Assembly (NCBI RefSeq): GCF_024662235.1
Contig: NZ_CP096276.1
Coordinates: 3,720,001-3,784,000, forward strand
Origin: Pimelobacter simplex
Lineage (GTDB): Bacteria; Actinomycetota; Actinomycetes; Propionibacteriales; Nocardioidaceae
Direction: 5' to 3'
DNA length: 64,000 bases
Translations under genes and position numbers: made by a program
Notes under the pieces: generated by a model
The model's input: the letters and a program-made list of their open reading frames with translations, nothing else
Told to the model about the DNA's origin: nothing
Database searches by the model: none
Part shown: piece after piece, positions 1-7,777 of the stretch
Position numbering within the stretch: position 1 is the stretch's first letter
Layout of the letters: each line of letters opens with the position of its first letter

Positions 1-1
1 G

Positions 2-328
2 CTCGGCCCCGCCGGAGCGGTGGCCCGGGCGCTGGCCCTGGACCCCGCGGACCGGACCAGCCTGCCCGGCTGGGCCGAGCGGCTGCACGTGAGCCCCAAG
101 ACGCTGCAGCGCGAGTTCGAGCGGGTCTACGGCCTGTCGTTCTCGACCTGGCGCACGCGGACCCGGCTCCAGGCCTCCCGCGCGATGCTGAGCCGGTGGT
201 CGGTCACCGAGACCGCCCACCGCGTGGGCTACGCGACCGCGTCGTCGTACGTCGCCGCGTTCACCCGTGAGTACGGCGAACCGCCCGGGCGCCATGCGCA
301 CCGGGCGGTCGACGCTCAGGCCAGCTGA
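2..328 (+). CDS. AraC-family transcriptional regulator, C-terminal part (5' end outside window)
   Basis: The reading frame is open from the first bases of the window, so the N-terminus is missing and any GTG/ATG inside (for example the GTG at 20) is probably not the true start. The visible ~108 residues form the double helix-turn-helix DNA-binding domain of AraC/XylS proteins. The first helix pair lies around 'WAERLHVSPKTLQREF', and the second, diagnostic block is 'SVTETAHRVGYATASSYVAAFTREYG'. The effector-sensing domain lies upstream of the window, so the ligand cannot be guessed. It runs convergently towards the cysO end on the other strand, with only 9 bp between the two stop codons. Confidence 0.85.
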   Translation, partial: LGPAGAVARALALDPADRTSLPGWAERLHVSPKTLQREFERVYGLSFSTWRTRTRLQASRAMLSRWSVTETAHRVGYATASSYVAAFTREYGEPPGRHAHRAVDAQAS

Positions 329-337
329 GCCGCAGGT

Positions 338-616
338 TCAGCAGCCGCCGGCGACGGCGGGGATGACCGAGACCTCGGCGCCGTCGGGCGTCGGGGTGGC
401 CAGGTCCTGCTCGAAGCGCACGTCGTCGTTGTTGACGTAGACGTTGACGAAGCGGCGCAGCTTGCCGTCCTCGTCGAGGATCCGGCCCTTGATGCCCGCG
501 AAGGTCGCGTCGAGGTTGTCGAGCACCTCGGCGAGGGTGGCGCCCTCGGCGCTGACCTCGGAGTCGCCACCGGTGTAGGTGCGGAGGATGGTGGGGATCC
601 GGACGCGGACGCTCAT
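338..616 (-). CDS. cysO: CysO-like sulfur carrier protein (MoaD/ThiS fold) with C-terminal GGC
   Basis: A 92-residue ubiquitin-fold protein closely resembling mycobacterial CysO: N-terminus 'MSVRVRIPTILRTYTGG', core 'RFVNVYVNNDDVRF', end 'VIPAVAGGC'. In mycobacteria CysO-thiocarboxylate donates sulfur to O-phosphoserine via CysM, forming a CysO-cysteine adduct that the JAMM protease Mec hydrolyses. Here the diglycine is not terminal: the gene encodes an extra Cys after GG, so the product is already equivalent to that adduct and must be trimmed before it can be thiocarboxylated. It starts 44 nt after the thrC stop on the same strand and is probably co-transcribed under the upstream SAM riboswitch. 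No cysM or mec is in the window. ThiS or MoaD itself is less likely given the sequence match. Confidence 0.85.
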   Translation of the reverse strand: MSVRVRIPTILRTYTGGDSEVSAEGATLAEVLDNLDATFAGIKGRILDEDGKLRRFVNVYVNNDDVRFEQDLATPTPDGAEVSVIPAVAGGC

Positions 617-660
617 GACGGGCTCTCTTCTGCTGCTCGGGGCGGTTCGGGGGTGGAGGC

Positions 661-1950
661 TCAGAGACCGGTCGCCTTGAAGGCGTCGTAGCTCGGAGCG
701 ATGGTCGCGGCCGGGCCGACCTGACCGGAGATCGAGTCGAGGGTCTTGAGGCCGTGACCGGTGTTGATGATGACCGTCTCGAGGTTCGGGTCGAGCTGGC
801 CGGTCTCGACGAGCTTCTTGGTGACCGCGGTCGTCGTACCGCCGGCGGTCTCGGTGAAGATGCCCTCGGTGCGGGCGAGGAGCACGATACCCTCGCGGAT
901 CTCGTCGTCGGTGACCTCCTCGACCGCGCCGCCGGTACGACGGGCGATGTCGAGGACGTAGATGCCGTCGGCGGGGTTGCCGATCGCGAGGCTCTTGGCG
1001 ATGGTGTCGGGCTTGACCGGGCGGATCGCGTCGACACCGGCCTTGTAGGCGGTGGCGACCGGGCCGCAGCCGGTGGCCTGGGCGCCGAAGATACGGTAGG
1101 CCTTGTCCTCGACCAGGCCGAGCTTGATGAGCTCCTGGAAGGCCTTGTCGACCTTGGTGAGCTGGGAGCCGGAGGCGACCGGGATGACGACCTGGTCGGG
1201 CAGGCGCCAGCCGAGCTGCTCGGCGATCTCGTAGCCCAGCGTCTTGGAGCCCTCGGCGTAGTAGGGACGGACGTTGACGTTGACGAACGCCCAGCCCTCC
1301 TCCTCGCCGGCGATCTCGGAGGCGAGCTTGTTGACGTCGTCGTAGTTGCCGTCGACGGCGACGAGGTTCTCGGTGAAGATCGCGGAGTTGACCTGCTTGG
1401 GCGTCTCGAGGTTGCTCGGGATGAAGACGACCGTATTGATCCCGGCCCGGGCGCCGGCCGCGGCGACGGCGTTGGCGAGGTTGCCGGTCGAGGGGCAGGC
1501 GAATGTCGTCGCGCCCAGCTCGCGGGCCGCGCTCAGCGCGCAGGCCACGACCCGGTCCTTGAAGGAGTTGGTCGGGTTGGTCGAGTCGTCCTTGACCCAG
1601 AGCTTGGCGATGCCGAGCTCGCGGCCCAGGTTGTCGGCGGCGAGAAGCCGGGTGAAGCCGGGCTCGGTGTTGGGGCTGGTCTCGATGTCGGTGGGCACCG
1701 GCAGCAGCGCCTTGTAGCGCCAGATGTTGCGTGGGCCGGCCTCGATCTCCTCGCGGGTGACCTGCGGGAAGTCGTAGGTGATCTCCAGCGGGCCGAAGCA
1801 CTCCGGACAGGCGTAGAACGGGCCCAGGGCGACCAGGTGGCCGCACTCGCGACACGACAGCGAGGTGGCGTTGCCGAAGGCGCCGTCGCGCAGTCCGGGC
1901 TGGGTGGGCGTCTCGGTCGTCTCAGGCGACTCGGTCACAACGGCGCTCAT
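661..1950 (-). CDS. thrC: threonine synthase
   Basis: A 429-residue PLP-dependent fold-type II enzyme converting O-phosphohomoserine to threonine. An N-terminal four-cysteine ribbon (C33, C36, C48, C51) precedes the catalytic domain, as in the zinc-ribbon class of actinobacterial and archaeal threonine synthases. The PLP lysine is K131 in 'NSFKDR', and the phosphate-binding region is around 'CPSTGNLANAVAA'. The ATG at 1950 is preceded by a strong AGGAGG ribosome-binding site (complement of 1955-1960). Directly upstream lies a complete S-box SAM riboswitch, so expression is predicted to fall when S-adenosylmethionine is high. Downstream is cysO. The family call is firm; whether this is the housekeeping ThrC or a second copy cannot be told here. 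Confidence 0.93.
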   Translation of the reverse strand: MSAVVTESPETTETPTQPGLRDGAFGNATSLSCRECGHLVALGPFYACPECFGPLEITYDFPQVTREEIEAGPRNIWRYKALLPVPTDIETSPNTEPGFTRLLAADNLGRELGIAKLWVKDDSTNPTNSFKDRVVACALSAARELGATTFACPSTGNLANAVAAAGARAGINTVVFIPSNLETPKQVNSAIFTENLVAVDGNYDDVNKLASEIAGEEEGWAFVNVNVRPYYAEGSKTLGYEIAEQLGWRLPDQVVIPVASGSQLTKVDKAFQELIKLGLVEDKAYRIFGAQATGCGPVATAYKAGVDAIRPVKPDTIAKSLAIGNPADGIYVLDIARRTGGAVEEVTDDEIREGIVLLARTEGIFTETAGGTTTAVTKKLVETGQLDPNLETVIINTGHGLKTLDSISGQVGPAATIAPSYDAFKATGL

Positions 1951-1961
1951 AGGTCCTCCTT

Positions 1962-2104
1962 CTCATCTGTCCCGGCGACTCTCGCGCGGGTCGGATTTGG
2001 CACCGTTTCCGCGACGCCGGCTCCTGCATGACGCAGGCGCTGACGGGAGTTCGCGGCGGTTGCCGGGACTTCTCAGGGCCGTTCCCTCAGTCCCTCTGGA
2101 TGAG
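1962..2104 (-). promoter_or_regulatory. SAM-I family (S-box) riboswitch upstream of thrC-cysO
   Basis: On the minus strand the leader contains the S-box core elements in order: CTCATC (P1 5' strand, 2104-2099), 'CAGAGGGACTGAGGGA', 'CGGCCCTGAGAAGTCCCGG', 'CAACCGCC', later 'GGTGCCAAATCCGACCC', and GATGAG (P1 3' strand, 1967-1962) pairing back to the start. The P1 3' strand sits 1 nt before the AGGAGG of thrC and no U-run terminator is visible. Translational control, by hiding or exposing the ribosome-binding site, is therefore more likely than transcription termination. The match to the known consensus is strong; ligand response is inferred from the family. Confidence 0.93.
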
Positions 2105-2186
2105 CACGCACAGCCTAGGGGTGGGTGACCCCCCACTCCCAATCGAGATTCCGGATGATGAGACCAGTGTCCAGATAGCGAGACCG

Positions 2187-3038
2187 CTAGGCCGTCGTAC
2201 GGCGCTCGCGGGCGTCGCCGGCCAGCGTCCGGAGCAGGTCGAGGACCCCCTCCGGTCCGCGCACGACGACGTCGGAGAGGGCGATGAGCGCGCTCTCCTC
2301 GCTCGAGGCCGAGCAGACCCGCAGCGTGGCCAGGCCCTGCTGCTCCAGACCGGCGACCGCCTCGAAGGCCTCGACGTCGCCCAGGTCGTCGCCGGCGAAC
2401 AGGAAGCCCTCGGCGTCGAGCACCGCGGCCAACCGGTCGACGACCATGCCCTTGTGCGAGCCCGGCGAGCGGACCTCGATCACCGCCCGCCCCGGCTCGA
2501 GCACCAGCCCGTGCCGGTGCGCCAGCTCGCGCAGTGGCGGCAGCAGCCGGTCGAAGGCCTCGTCGGGATCGGCCAGCCGCCGGGTGTGCACGGCGACCGC
2601 GAGCCCCTTGTCCTCGACGTAGGCGTCGGCCGCCCCGGCCGTCCGCAGCGCCCGCGGCAGGTCCCGCTCGAACGTCGCCAGCCCGCGCGGCGGCCGCCCA
2701 CCCATGATCCGGCGCCGCCCCGAGCTCCACCGCTCGTTGCCGTACTGGCCGAAGACGAAGAGCTCCTTGCCGACCGCCTCGAGCGCGTCACCGACCTGCT
2801 CGAGTCCCCCGAGGTCGAGCGCCTGGCGCGCCGGGCGCCCGGTGATCACCGCGATCGCGGCGACCTCCTGGGCCAGCTCGACCAGCACCTGCGCGGCGTC
2901 GGGGTGGATGTGCGCCTGGGCGGGGTCCTCGACGATCGGCGACAGGGTGCCGTCGAAGTCGAGGCCGACGACCGTGCGTGGCGCGACGCGCACGATGGCG
3001 TCGTACCGGTCCTGGCCCTCGGGCGTCGGGAACCTCAC
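2187..3038 (-). CDS. otsB: trehalose-6-phosphate phosphatase
   Basis: A 283-residue HAD-superfamily phosphatase that dephosphorylates trehalose-6-phosphate, the second step of the OtsAB pathway. Motif I is 'DFDGT' at 27-31 with nucleophile D27 and acid D29; the C-terminal metal motif 'GDDLGD' is present. The length fits OtsB. Its partner otsA is 7 kb away at 10095 on the opposite strand, with a two-component system and an atypical exported-protein region between them. The upstream gap (3039-3180) holds two related operator-like sequences 41 bp apart. It follows the DUF3263 and LytR_C genes on the same strand. Confidence 0.9.
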   Translation of the reverse strand: MRFPTPEGQDRYDAIVRVAPRTVVGLDFDGTLSPIVEDPAQAHIHPDAAQVLVELAQEVAAIAVITGRPARQALDLGGLEQVGDALEAVGKELFVFGQYGNERWSSGRRRIMGGRPPRGLATFERDLPRALRTAGAADAYVEDKGLAVAVHTRRLADPDEAFDRLLPPLRELAHRHGLVLEPGRAVIEVRSPGSHKGMVVDRLAAVLDAEGFLFAGDDLGDVEAFEAVAGLEQQGLATLRVCSASSEESALIALSDVVVRGPEGVLDLLRTLAGDARERRTTA

Positions 3039-3090
3039 GGCTCCATCCCATCATGGTCAGGGCACGGTGGCGTGAACGGCGGGGCGCCGA

Positions 3091-3147
3091 TTGGTCACAA
3101 ACCGCACGTCACCGGGCCCGATTTTCGCGGTTTGGTCCCAAACCGCA
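3091..3147. promoter_or_regulatory. pair of operator-like sequences upstream of otsB
   Basis: A 16-bp word TTGGTCACAAACCGCA (3091-3106) recurs with one mismatch as TTGGTCCCAAACCGCA (3132-3147). The starts are 41 bp apart, close to four helical turns. The second copy lies within a perfect inverted repeat, GCGGTTTGG-TC-CCAAACCGC (3127-3146). The 2-nt centre makes a hairpin terminator unlikely and a dimeric repressor or activator site likely. Which regulator binds is unknown. Confidence 0.6.
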
Positions 3148-3180
3148 TGGAGGTAAGACCAGCAGACCAGTTGGTCGAAG

Positions 3181-3735
3181 TCAGTCCAGCTCGCCGGTGA
3201 GGATGAGCGTGAGGTTGGTCGAGCTCATGTCACTGTCGGTGTCAGCCGGCAGCACCCGGGCGATGCCCAGGTCGAGGGCGAGCTGGCGCCCCGCGGCCTT
3301 CTTGCCCTGGGGGTAGTAGACGGTGGTGCCGGGCACGGTGCCGTACCAGTTGTCGGCGGCGGCGACGGTCCAGCCGGCTTCCTTGACCCGCTCGGAGACC
3401 CGGCCGGCGAGGCCGCGGATGCGGGTGTTGTTGAAGACGACGACCTGGTGGTCGGCCCGGACGACGGGCTTGGGCTTCGGCTTCTCGGTGGTCGGCTCGT
3501 CCGAGGGGTCGGTGGTGCCGTCGGTGGCGCCGGTCGAGCCGGTGCCCTTGTCGGTGGGCGTCGCGGCCGCCTTGGTGGCGGTGATGTCGCGCTCGGGGGC
3601 CTGGTCGCCGCGGGTGGCGACGAAGGCGATCGCGGCGAGCGCGACGGCGACGATGCTGAGGAGCACCACGGGCGACGGCAGGACGGCGCCGCGCTGGTTC
3701 GGGGTGCGAGTGGAGGGCCAGGTGGGGAAGGTCAT
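3181..3735 (-). CDS. LytR_C-domain membrane-anchored protein
   Basis: A 184-residue protein with a cytoplasmic N-terminus, one transmembrane helix (about residues 22-42), an acidic/Thr-Pro-rich linker (about 55-85), and a C-terminal extracytoplasmic LytR_C domain ('VVVFNNTRIRGLAGRVSERV', 'TVYYPQGKKAAGRQLALDLG'). The domain is typical of cell-envelope proteins such as mycobacterial VirR (Rv0431). It lies 31 nt downstream of a DUF3263 gene, the same pairing as Rv0430-Rv0431 in M. tuberculosis, which supports the assignment. A role in envelope integrity is inferred from that family; nothing catalytic is visible. Confidence 0.82.
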   Translation of the reverse strand: MTFPTWPSTRTPNQRGAVLPSPVVLLSIVAVALAAIAFVATRGDQAPERDITATKAAATPTDKGTGSTGATDGTTDPSDEPTTEKPKPKPVVRADHQVVVFNNTRIRGLAGRVSERVKEAGWTVAAADNWYGTVPGTTVYYPQGKKAAGRQLALDLGIARVLPADTDSDMSSTNLTLILTGELD

Positions 3736-3766
3736 GGCCGCCTCTCTCTGTGTGGGCCGGGCGGGG

Positions 3767-4069
3767 TCAGATCTCGAAGCCCAGGCGCCGCGCCGAACGC
3801 TGGCGCTGCCGCTGGGAACGGAGGCGGCGCAGCCGGCGGACCAGCAGCGGGTCGGCCGCGAGCGCCTCGGGACGGTCGATCAGGGCGTTGAGCACCTGGT
3901 AGTAGCGGGTGGCGCTCATGTCGAACTGCTCGCGCACCGCGCTCTCCTTGGCGCCGGCGTACTTCCACCACTGGCGCTCGAACTCGAGGATGGCGCGGTC
4001 GCGGTCGCTCAGGCTTCCGGGAGCGGCCGCGCTGGCGGTGCCCTCCTGAGGGCTGCGCTCGGCGTTCAT
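3767..4069 (-). CDS. DUF3263 family protein
   Basis: A 100-residue protein matching DUF3263: 'LSDRDRAILEFERQWWKYAGAKE', then 'FDMSATRYYQVLNALID' and a basic tail 'RRLRRLRSQRQRQRSARR'. The middle segment reads like a helix-turn-helix and the tail is strongly basic, so nucleic-acid binding is plausible but not shown. A GAGGAG ribosome-binding site lies 7 nt before the ATG, and a TAGCGT box (complement of about 4082-4087) may be its -10. It is first in the DUF3263 - LytR_C - otsB series; conservation of the first pair in mycobacteria suggests a functional link. Confidence 0.82.
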   Translation of the reverse strand: MNAERSPQEGTASAAAPGSLSDRDRAILEFERQWWKYAGAKESAVREQFDMSATRYYQVLNALIDRPEALAADPLLVRRLRRLRSQRQRQRSARRLGFEI

Positions 4070-4144
4070 GCGGTCTCCTCGACGCTACGGTGGCGATCTC
4101 GACAACTCTGCAGGTCACACTCTAACCCGCGAATCACATCGATG

Positions 4145-4789
4145 TCATTCGGCGCGCAGGAAGCGCAGCACGGCCAGCACGCGGCGGTGGGACTGGTCGT
4201 CGTCGGGCGGGAGACCGAGCTTGGCGAAGATCCGCTGGGTGTGCTTCTCGACGGCCCCGAGGGTCACCGTCATCGCCTCGGCCACGGCGGCGTTGGAGCG
4301 GCCCTCGGCCATCAGGGTGAGGACGTCGCGCTCGCGGGGCGTGAGGGCACGCACCGGGTCGCCGCGCCGCTCGACGAGCTGGCGGACCACGAGCGGGTCG
4401 AGCGCGGTGCCGCCGCCGGCGACCTCGGCGAGCGAGGCGAGGAACTCGCCGACCTCGCTGACCCGGTCCTTGAGCAGGTAGCCGACCCCGGCCTCCCCCG
4501 TCGCCAGCAGGTCGTCGGCGTAGGAGACGACGACGTACTGCGAGAGGACGAGCACCCGGGCCTCCCCCCAAGCCCGCCGTACGGCGACCGCGGCGCGCAG
4601 CCCCTCGTCGGTGTGGCTGGGCGGCATCCGGACGTCGACGATGCCCAGGTCCGGGCGGTGCGCCAGCATCGCCTCGACGTACGACGGACCGTCGGCCACC
4701 GCCGCGACCACCTCGTGCCCCGCCTCCGCGAGCAGCAGCTGGAGCCCCTCGCGCAGGAGCACGGAGTCGTCGGCGACCACGATCCTCAT
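4145..4789 (-). CDS. NarL/LuxR-type response regulator
   Basis: A 214-residue two-domain regulator. The receiver domain occupies about residues 1-120, with acidic pocket D7/D8, phospho-acceptor D52 ('LGIVDVRMPP') and K104 in 'YLLKDR'. The C-terminal LuxR-type helix-turn-helix is about 145-205 ('LTPRERDVLTLMAEGRSNAAVAEAMTVTLGAVEKH'). The start ATG is 2 nt after the stop of the sensor kinase gene, so the two are co-translated. Its targets are unknown. Confidence 0.92.
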   Translation of the reverse strand: MRIVVADDSVLLREGLQLLLAEAGHEVVAAVADGPSYVEAMLAHRPDLGIVDVRMPPSHTDEGLRAAVAVRRAWGEARVLVLSQYVVVSYADDLLATGEAGVGYLLKDRVSEVGEFLASLAEVAGGGTALDPLVVRQLVERRGDPVRALTPRERDVLTLMAEGRSNAAVAEAMTVTLGAVEKHTQRIFAKLGLPPDDDQSHRRVLAVLRFLRAE

Positions 4790-4791
4790 GC

Positions 4792-6042
4792 TCACGACAG
4801 TGGCACGACGGCGAGCAGCCGCGTCGGACCACCCTCCGGCGAGGCGACCTCCAGGTGGCCCTCGACACCCGCGAGCCGCTCGCGCAGCCCGGCCAGCCCC
4901 CGACCGGGCGCGACGGACGCGCCGCCCCGCCCGTCGTCGTCCACGGTGACCACGAGGGCGCCGTCCTGCTGGTGCACCGCGACCTGCGCGCGGCTCGCCT
5001 GGCTGTGCTTGGCGACGTTCGTCAGCGCCTCGGCGACCACGAAGTAGGCGGCCGTCTCGGCCGCGACCGGCAGCTCGCGCGGGACGTCGATCGCGACGCC
5101 CACCGGGAACGCCTGGCCCGCGGCCATCTCCTCGACAGCGGCCGCAAGACCGCGGTCGACGAGCAGCGGCGGGGCGATCCCGCGGGACAGCGCGCGCAGC
5201 TCCTCGACGGCCGCCCGGGTCTGGGCCACCGCGGAGTCGATCGTCTCGGCGGCGGTCGCCGGGTCGTCGGCGAGCTGGTGCCGGGCCCGGCCGAGGTCCA
5301 TGCCGAGCCGGATCAGCCGCTGCTGCGGCCCGTCGTGGATGTCGCGCTCCAGCCGGCGCAGCGACTGCGCCTCGGCCCGGTGCGCGGACGCCCGGCTCTC
5401 CTCGATGACCTCCATCCGGTCGAGCAGCTCGGCGCGGCTGCACAGCAGCACCCGTGCGGTGCCGGCGTGGGTCGCCGCGGCCAGGCGCAGCACGAACGGC
5501 AGCGCGAGCAGCGCCACCACGCCCATCCCGAGGTAGAGCAGCGACTCCGGCGTGCGCCCGTGCCCGAGCCCGAGGATCTCGGCGAGCGTCACGTTGTCCG
5601 CGTCGTCGAACGGGATGTAGCGCTGCCAGAACCAGTAGGTCAGCCCGCCCAGCACCGCCGCCCACACCGCGATCGTCAGCGCGAACGCGAAGCACGCGGT
5701 CGCGAACCCGACCACGCACCACAGGATCTCCAGCCAGGACTGGGTGTCGCGCAGCGGCGCGAGGAAGCGGCGCACGCCGCCGTCCTCCCGATCCCCCCGC
5801 AGGTACGACGGCTGCGGCGCCTCGACCCCGAGCATCCCGGCGAGCCGGAGCCGCTCGACGTGCGCGAACCCGCGGGCGACGTACGCCGTGCCGACGAGGA
5901 TCGCCAGCCCCAGCCCGGCGACGACCATCGACCCGAGCCCGCCGGCGATCCCCGCGAGGACGAGTGCGAGCGCAGGGATCGCGAGCAGGAACGCCGACAG
6001 CGAGTAGGCGGTGTCGACGAAGACGCGACGCAGGGGGTTCAT
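4792..6042 (-). CDS. sensor histidine kinase (HisKA_3 / NarX-type)
   Basis: About 416 residues. Four or more hydrophobic segments (about 11-35, 37-56, 105-135, 168-188) form a membrane sensor without a large extracellular loop. The dimerisation motif 'RLERDIHDGPQQRL' has phospho-acceptor H236. A HATPase domain follows with 'AEALTNVAKHS' and 'DDGRGG'. The start was placed at 6042 because a TAGCGT box lies 7 nt upstream (6050-6055), typical of leaderless actinobacterial mRNAs. An upstream in-frame ATG at 6144 would add 34 residues lacking family resemblance. It forms an operon with the response regulator. Confidence 0.9.
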   Translation of the reverse strand: MNPLRRVFVDTAYSLSAFLLAIPALALVLAGIAGGLGSMVVAGLGLAILVGTAYVARGFAHVERLRLAGMLGVEAPQPSYLRGDREDGGVRRFLAPLRDTQSWLEILWCVVGFATACFAFALTIAVWAAVLGGLTYWFWQRYIPFDDADNVTLAEILGLGHGRTPESLLYLGMGVVALLALPFVLRLAAATHAGTARVLLCSRAELLDRMEVIEESRASAHRAEAQSLRRLERDIHDGPQQRLIRLGMDLGRARHQLADDPATAAETIDSAVAQTRAAVEELRALSRGIAPPLLVDRGLAAAVEEMAAGQAFPVGVAIDVPRELPVAAETAAYFVVAEALTNVAKHSQASRAQVAVHQQDGALVVTVDDDGRGGASVAPGRGLAGLRERLAGVEGHLEVASPEGGPTRLLAVVPLS

Positions 6043-6435
6043 GGCGACCACGCTAGGGAGGTGGGAGCGCCGCGACCATCCAGCCAGCCCGACAGTCGAG
6101 AGTGCTGCGTAGTTGGGGTGGTCGGCGAGGGAGAGGGTAGGCATCTCGAACAGCTCTGATGTGTGCTCGATCGGGAACAGATGCGCGAGTCCTCACCGGA
6201 GACGGGCCGGCCGAGGTCAAATGCGAGCATGTACGCAGGCAGGTCTGTACTGGCCGGTCTTCTCTTCTCGGCGCCCGGGGTCGCTTCGTGCCGCAGGCCA
6301 TCGCCGTCGCGGCCATCAACGACTTCAAGCCGGGCAACACTTCACCGGGAGCAATCTCCGCGACCATGGTGACAAAGGCGGCGCCTGCCACGGTCATGAG
6401 TCAAGCGAGACCACGGTCAGCGACTGTTGACCGCC
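6043..6435. other. 393-bp stretch without a supportable gene
   Basis: Several overlapping open frames of 60-120 codons exist on both strands, but none has a recognisable domain, convincing start context or consistent third-position GC. By eye the base composition is less GC-saturated than the flanks, and this continues to about 9.9 kb. It marks the left edge of the atypical segment. Apart from the kinase promoter at its left edge, I see no clear regulatory element. Confidence 0.4.
6050..6055 (-). promoter_or_regulatory. leaderless -10 box for the histidine kinase gene
   Basis: TAGCGT on the minus strand with exactly 7 nt to the ATG at 6042 and no ribosome-binding site between, so transcription probably begins at the start codon. 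Confidence 0.55.
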
Positions 6436-7209
6436 TCATTGAGTCGAGTGACTTGGGTTTCGAGTGTTGTCCACCCGGATGTAGAGCCCGACGTCGTCTG
6501 GTTCGCATCCTCCCACTCCCGCGCTCGTGATCCCTACAAGGAGCGGCTTGGCCTGGGAGACGTCGAAAAGGCCGCCCCCGGAGTCGCCTGTGCAGGTGTT
6601 CTGGTCCGAGGTGGGAAGTGCGCAGAGCTGCCAGCGGCGTGCCTGACGAGGAAGGTGCGAGATGGCCCTCGCGCAATCAGCCGCTGGCGCGAAGGAGAGG
6701 CCGGTGGCCGAGCGCTGGCAGGGCGCGGCCATTGCTTGTCGTCCCCATCCGACGGCCACCAGTTGTGCTCGTGCGTCGGGCAAGACCGAGGCGATACGGG
6801 CAGGGCTGGTAGTAGCGCTGCTGCGCATCACCACGACAGCCATGTCGATATCTGCGGTCGGGCGAATTTCCCGGATCGGGCTCCGCATCTCGTTCTCAGG
6901 ATCTGGCCCGCAGAGATCGACTGGATTGACGACGACGTCCAGTTGATCGGCGCTCAGTCCGGCCACGCAATGGCGCGCCGTCAAGACCACCCTTGGAGCG
7001 ACCAGCACACCTGCACAGCGAAAACCGCCAAAGAGATCCCGCGAGGGCGAGGCGTGACTGACGAGTGCGACAACTGCCGAAGAAGCCTCTGCCTCTTCGG
7101 CAGTTGTCTCCCGGTGTCTGTTTCCGAGGGAGGTGGAATCGGACGCACAGCCTGCTAGAAGTGCGATCGAAAGGAGAGCGGCAAGAACCCGGGGCTCGGT
7201 TTTCGGCAT
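6436..7209 (-). CDS. trypsin-like (S1) serine protease lipoprotein
   Basis: A 257-residue exported protein with lipobox 'LLAGC' (lipidated C21). The chymotrypsin-fold catalytic triad is visible: H80 in 'LTARHC', D122 in 'DIDMAVV', S210 in 'TGDSGGG'. Cys pairs near the His and Ser ('RHC', 'NTCTGDSGG') suit disulfides. It is therefore probably an active protease tethered outside the membrane. It lies 4 nt after the stop of another lipoprotein gene, which overlaps the end of a secreted-protein gene: a three-gene export operon. The start ATG 7209 gives a standard signal peptide. The substrate is unknown; one of the two upstream products is an obvious guess. Confidence 0.88.
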   Translation of the reverse strand: MPKTEPRVLAALLSIALLAGCASDSTSLGNRHRETTAEEAEASSAVVALVSHASPSRDLFGGFRCAGVLVAPRVVLTARHCVAGLSADQLDVVVNPVDLCGPDPENEMRSPIREIRPTADIDMAVVVMRSSATTSPARIASVLPDARAQLVAVGWGRQAMAAPCQRSATGLSFAPAADCARAISHLPRQARRWQLCALPTSDQNTCTGDSGGGLFDVSQAKPLLVGITSAGVGGCEPDDVGLYIRVDNTRNPSHSTQ

Positions 7210-7213
7210 CTGC

Positions 7214-7777
7214 CTAGCAAGGATCTTCGACGGTGAATCCGATGTTCGTCTGCCAAGCGTGCTTCTCGCCTTCGGCGGCGTAGGTGAAGCGAATCCCCGC
7301 TGCTGCGGGGAATCGGCTGGTGGCGGTCACTTGGAGGATGAGGTTGTAGCGAACGTTTGGTTCTGCGGTAGCTCCCGGAAGGTCGGCGCGGCTAGCCCAG
7401 TCAAGATCGGAGGCCTTCATTGCTTTTCGGGTCGGTGGGAATCTGCTGTGGTTGCCGATTGCAGCATCCGTGACTGCGACCCATGCCTTCGTGATCGACA
7501 GGTCGTGGGCGTCGAGGAGTTCGACGTCGCCGATCTCTACAGGCTTGGTGCCCTTGTTGATCACGATGTTGAACCCGAGTGTGAAGTCGTGCGGCTCTCC
7601 AGGGCGGACCTGAAGGCAGACAGCCCCAACGTCGGGGCTCGAACTGATCGGCCCACCGATTTCGGGTGGGCCGTCGGTGCTAGGCGAGGCGGAGCAGGCA
7701 ACGAGGAAAGTGAGGGCGCCGAAGGTGGCGGCGCCCCCACGAGCCGCGCGACTAGGACGGACGATTCTTGCGAGCAA
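7214..7777 (-). CDS. lipoprotein of unknown function
   Basis: The protein begins with a basic n-region and a hydrophobic stretch ending 'TFLVAC' (lipobox, C28), followed by a Ser/Pro/Gly linker and a ~150-residue domain rich in beta-type sequence ('FNIVINKGTKPVEIGDVELL', 'RFTYAAEGEKHAW'). This looks like an immunoglobulin-like fold, but I recognise no family. The start is uncertain: I used the TTG at 7777, which gives 187 residues and overlaps the end of the preceding gene by 26 bp in another frame; no ATG or GTG is suitably placed. Together with its neighbours it forms an operon of exported proteins. Confidence 0.6.
   Translation of the reverse strand: MLARIVRPSRAARGGAATFGALTFLVACSASPSTDGPPEIGGPISSSPDVGAVCLQVRPGEPHDFTLGFNIVINKGTKPVEIGDVELLDAHDLSITKAWVAVTDAAIGNHSRFPPTRKAMKASDLDWASRADLPGATAEPNVRYNLILQVTATSRFPAAAGIRFTYAAEGEKHAWQTNIGFTVEDPC

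Noticed and set aside
754..2031. Long plus-strand open frame antisense to thrC
   Set aside because: Composition (endless Gly/Leu/Arg/Asp) is that of a frame shadow of a GC-rich gene; thrC on the other strand has full family motifs.
6053..6397. Possible small gene on the minus strand ('MTVAGAAFVTMVAEIAPGEVLPG')
   Set aside because: The start of the frame looks membrane-like but the rest is random Arg/Pro-rich sequence overlapping another open frame; no ribosome-binding site or homologue recognised.
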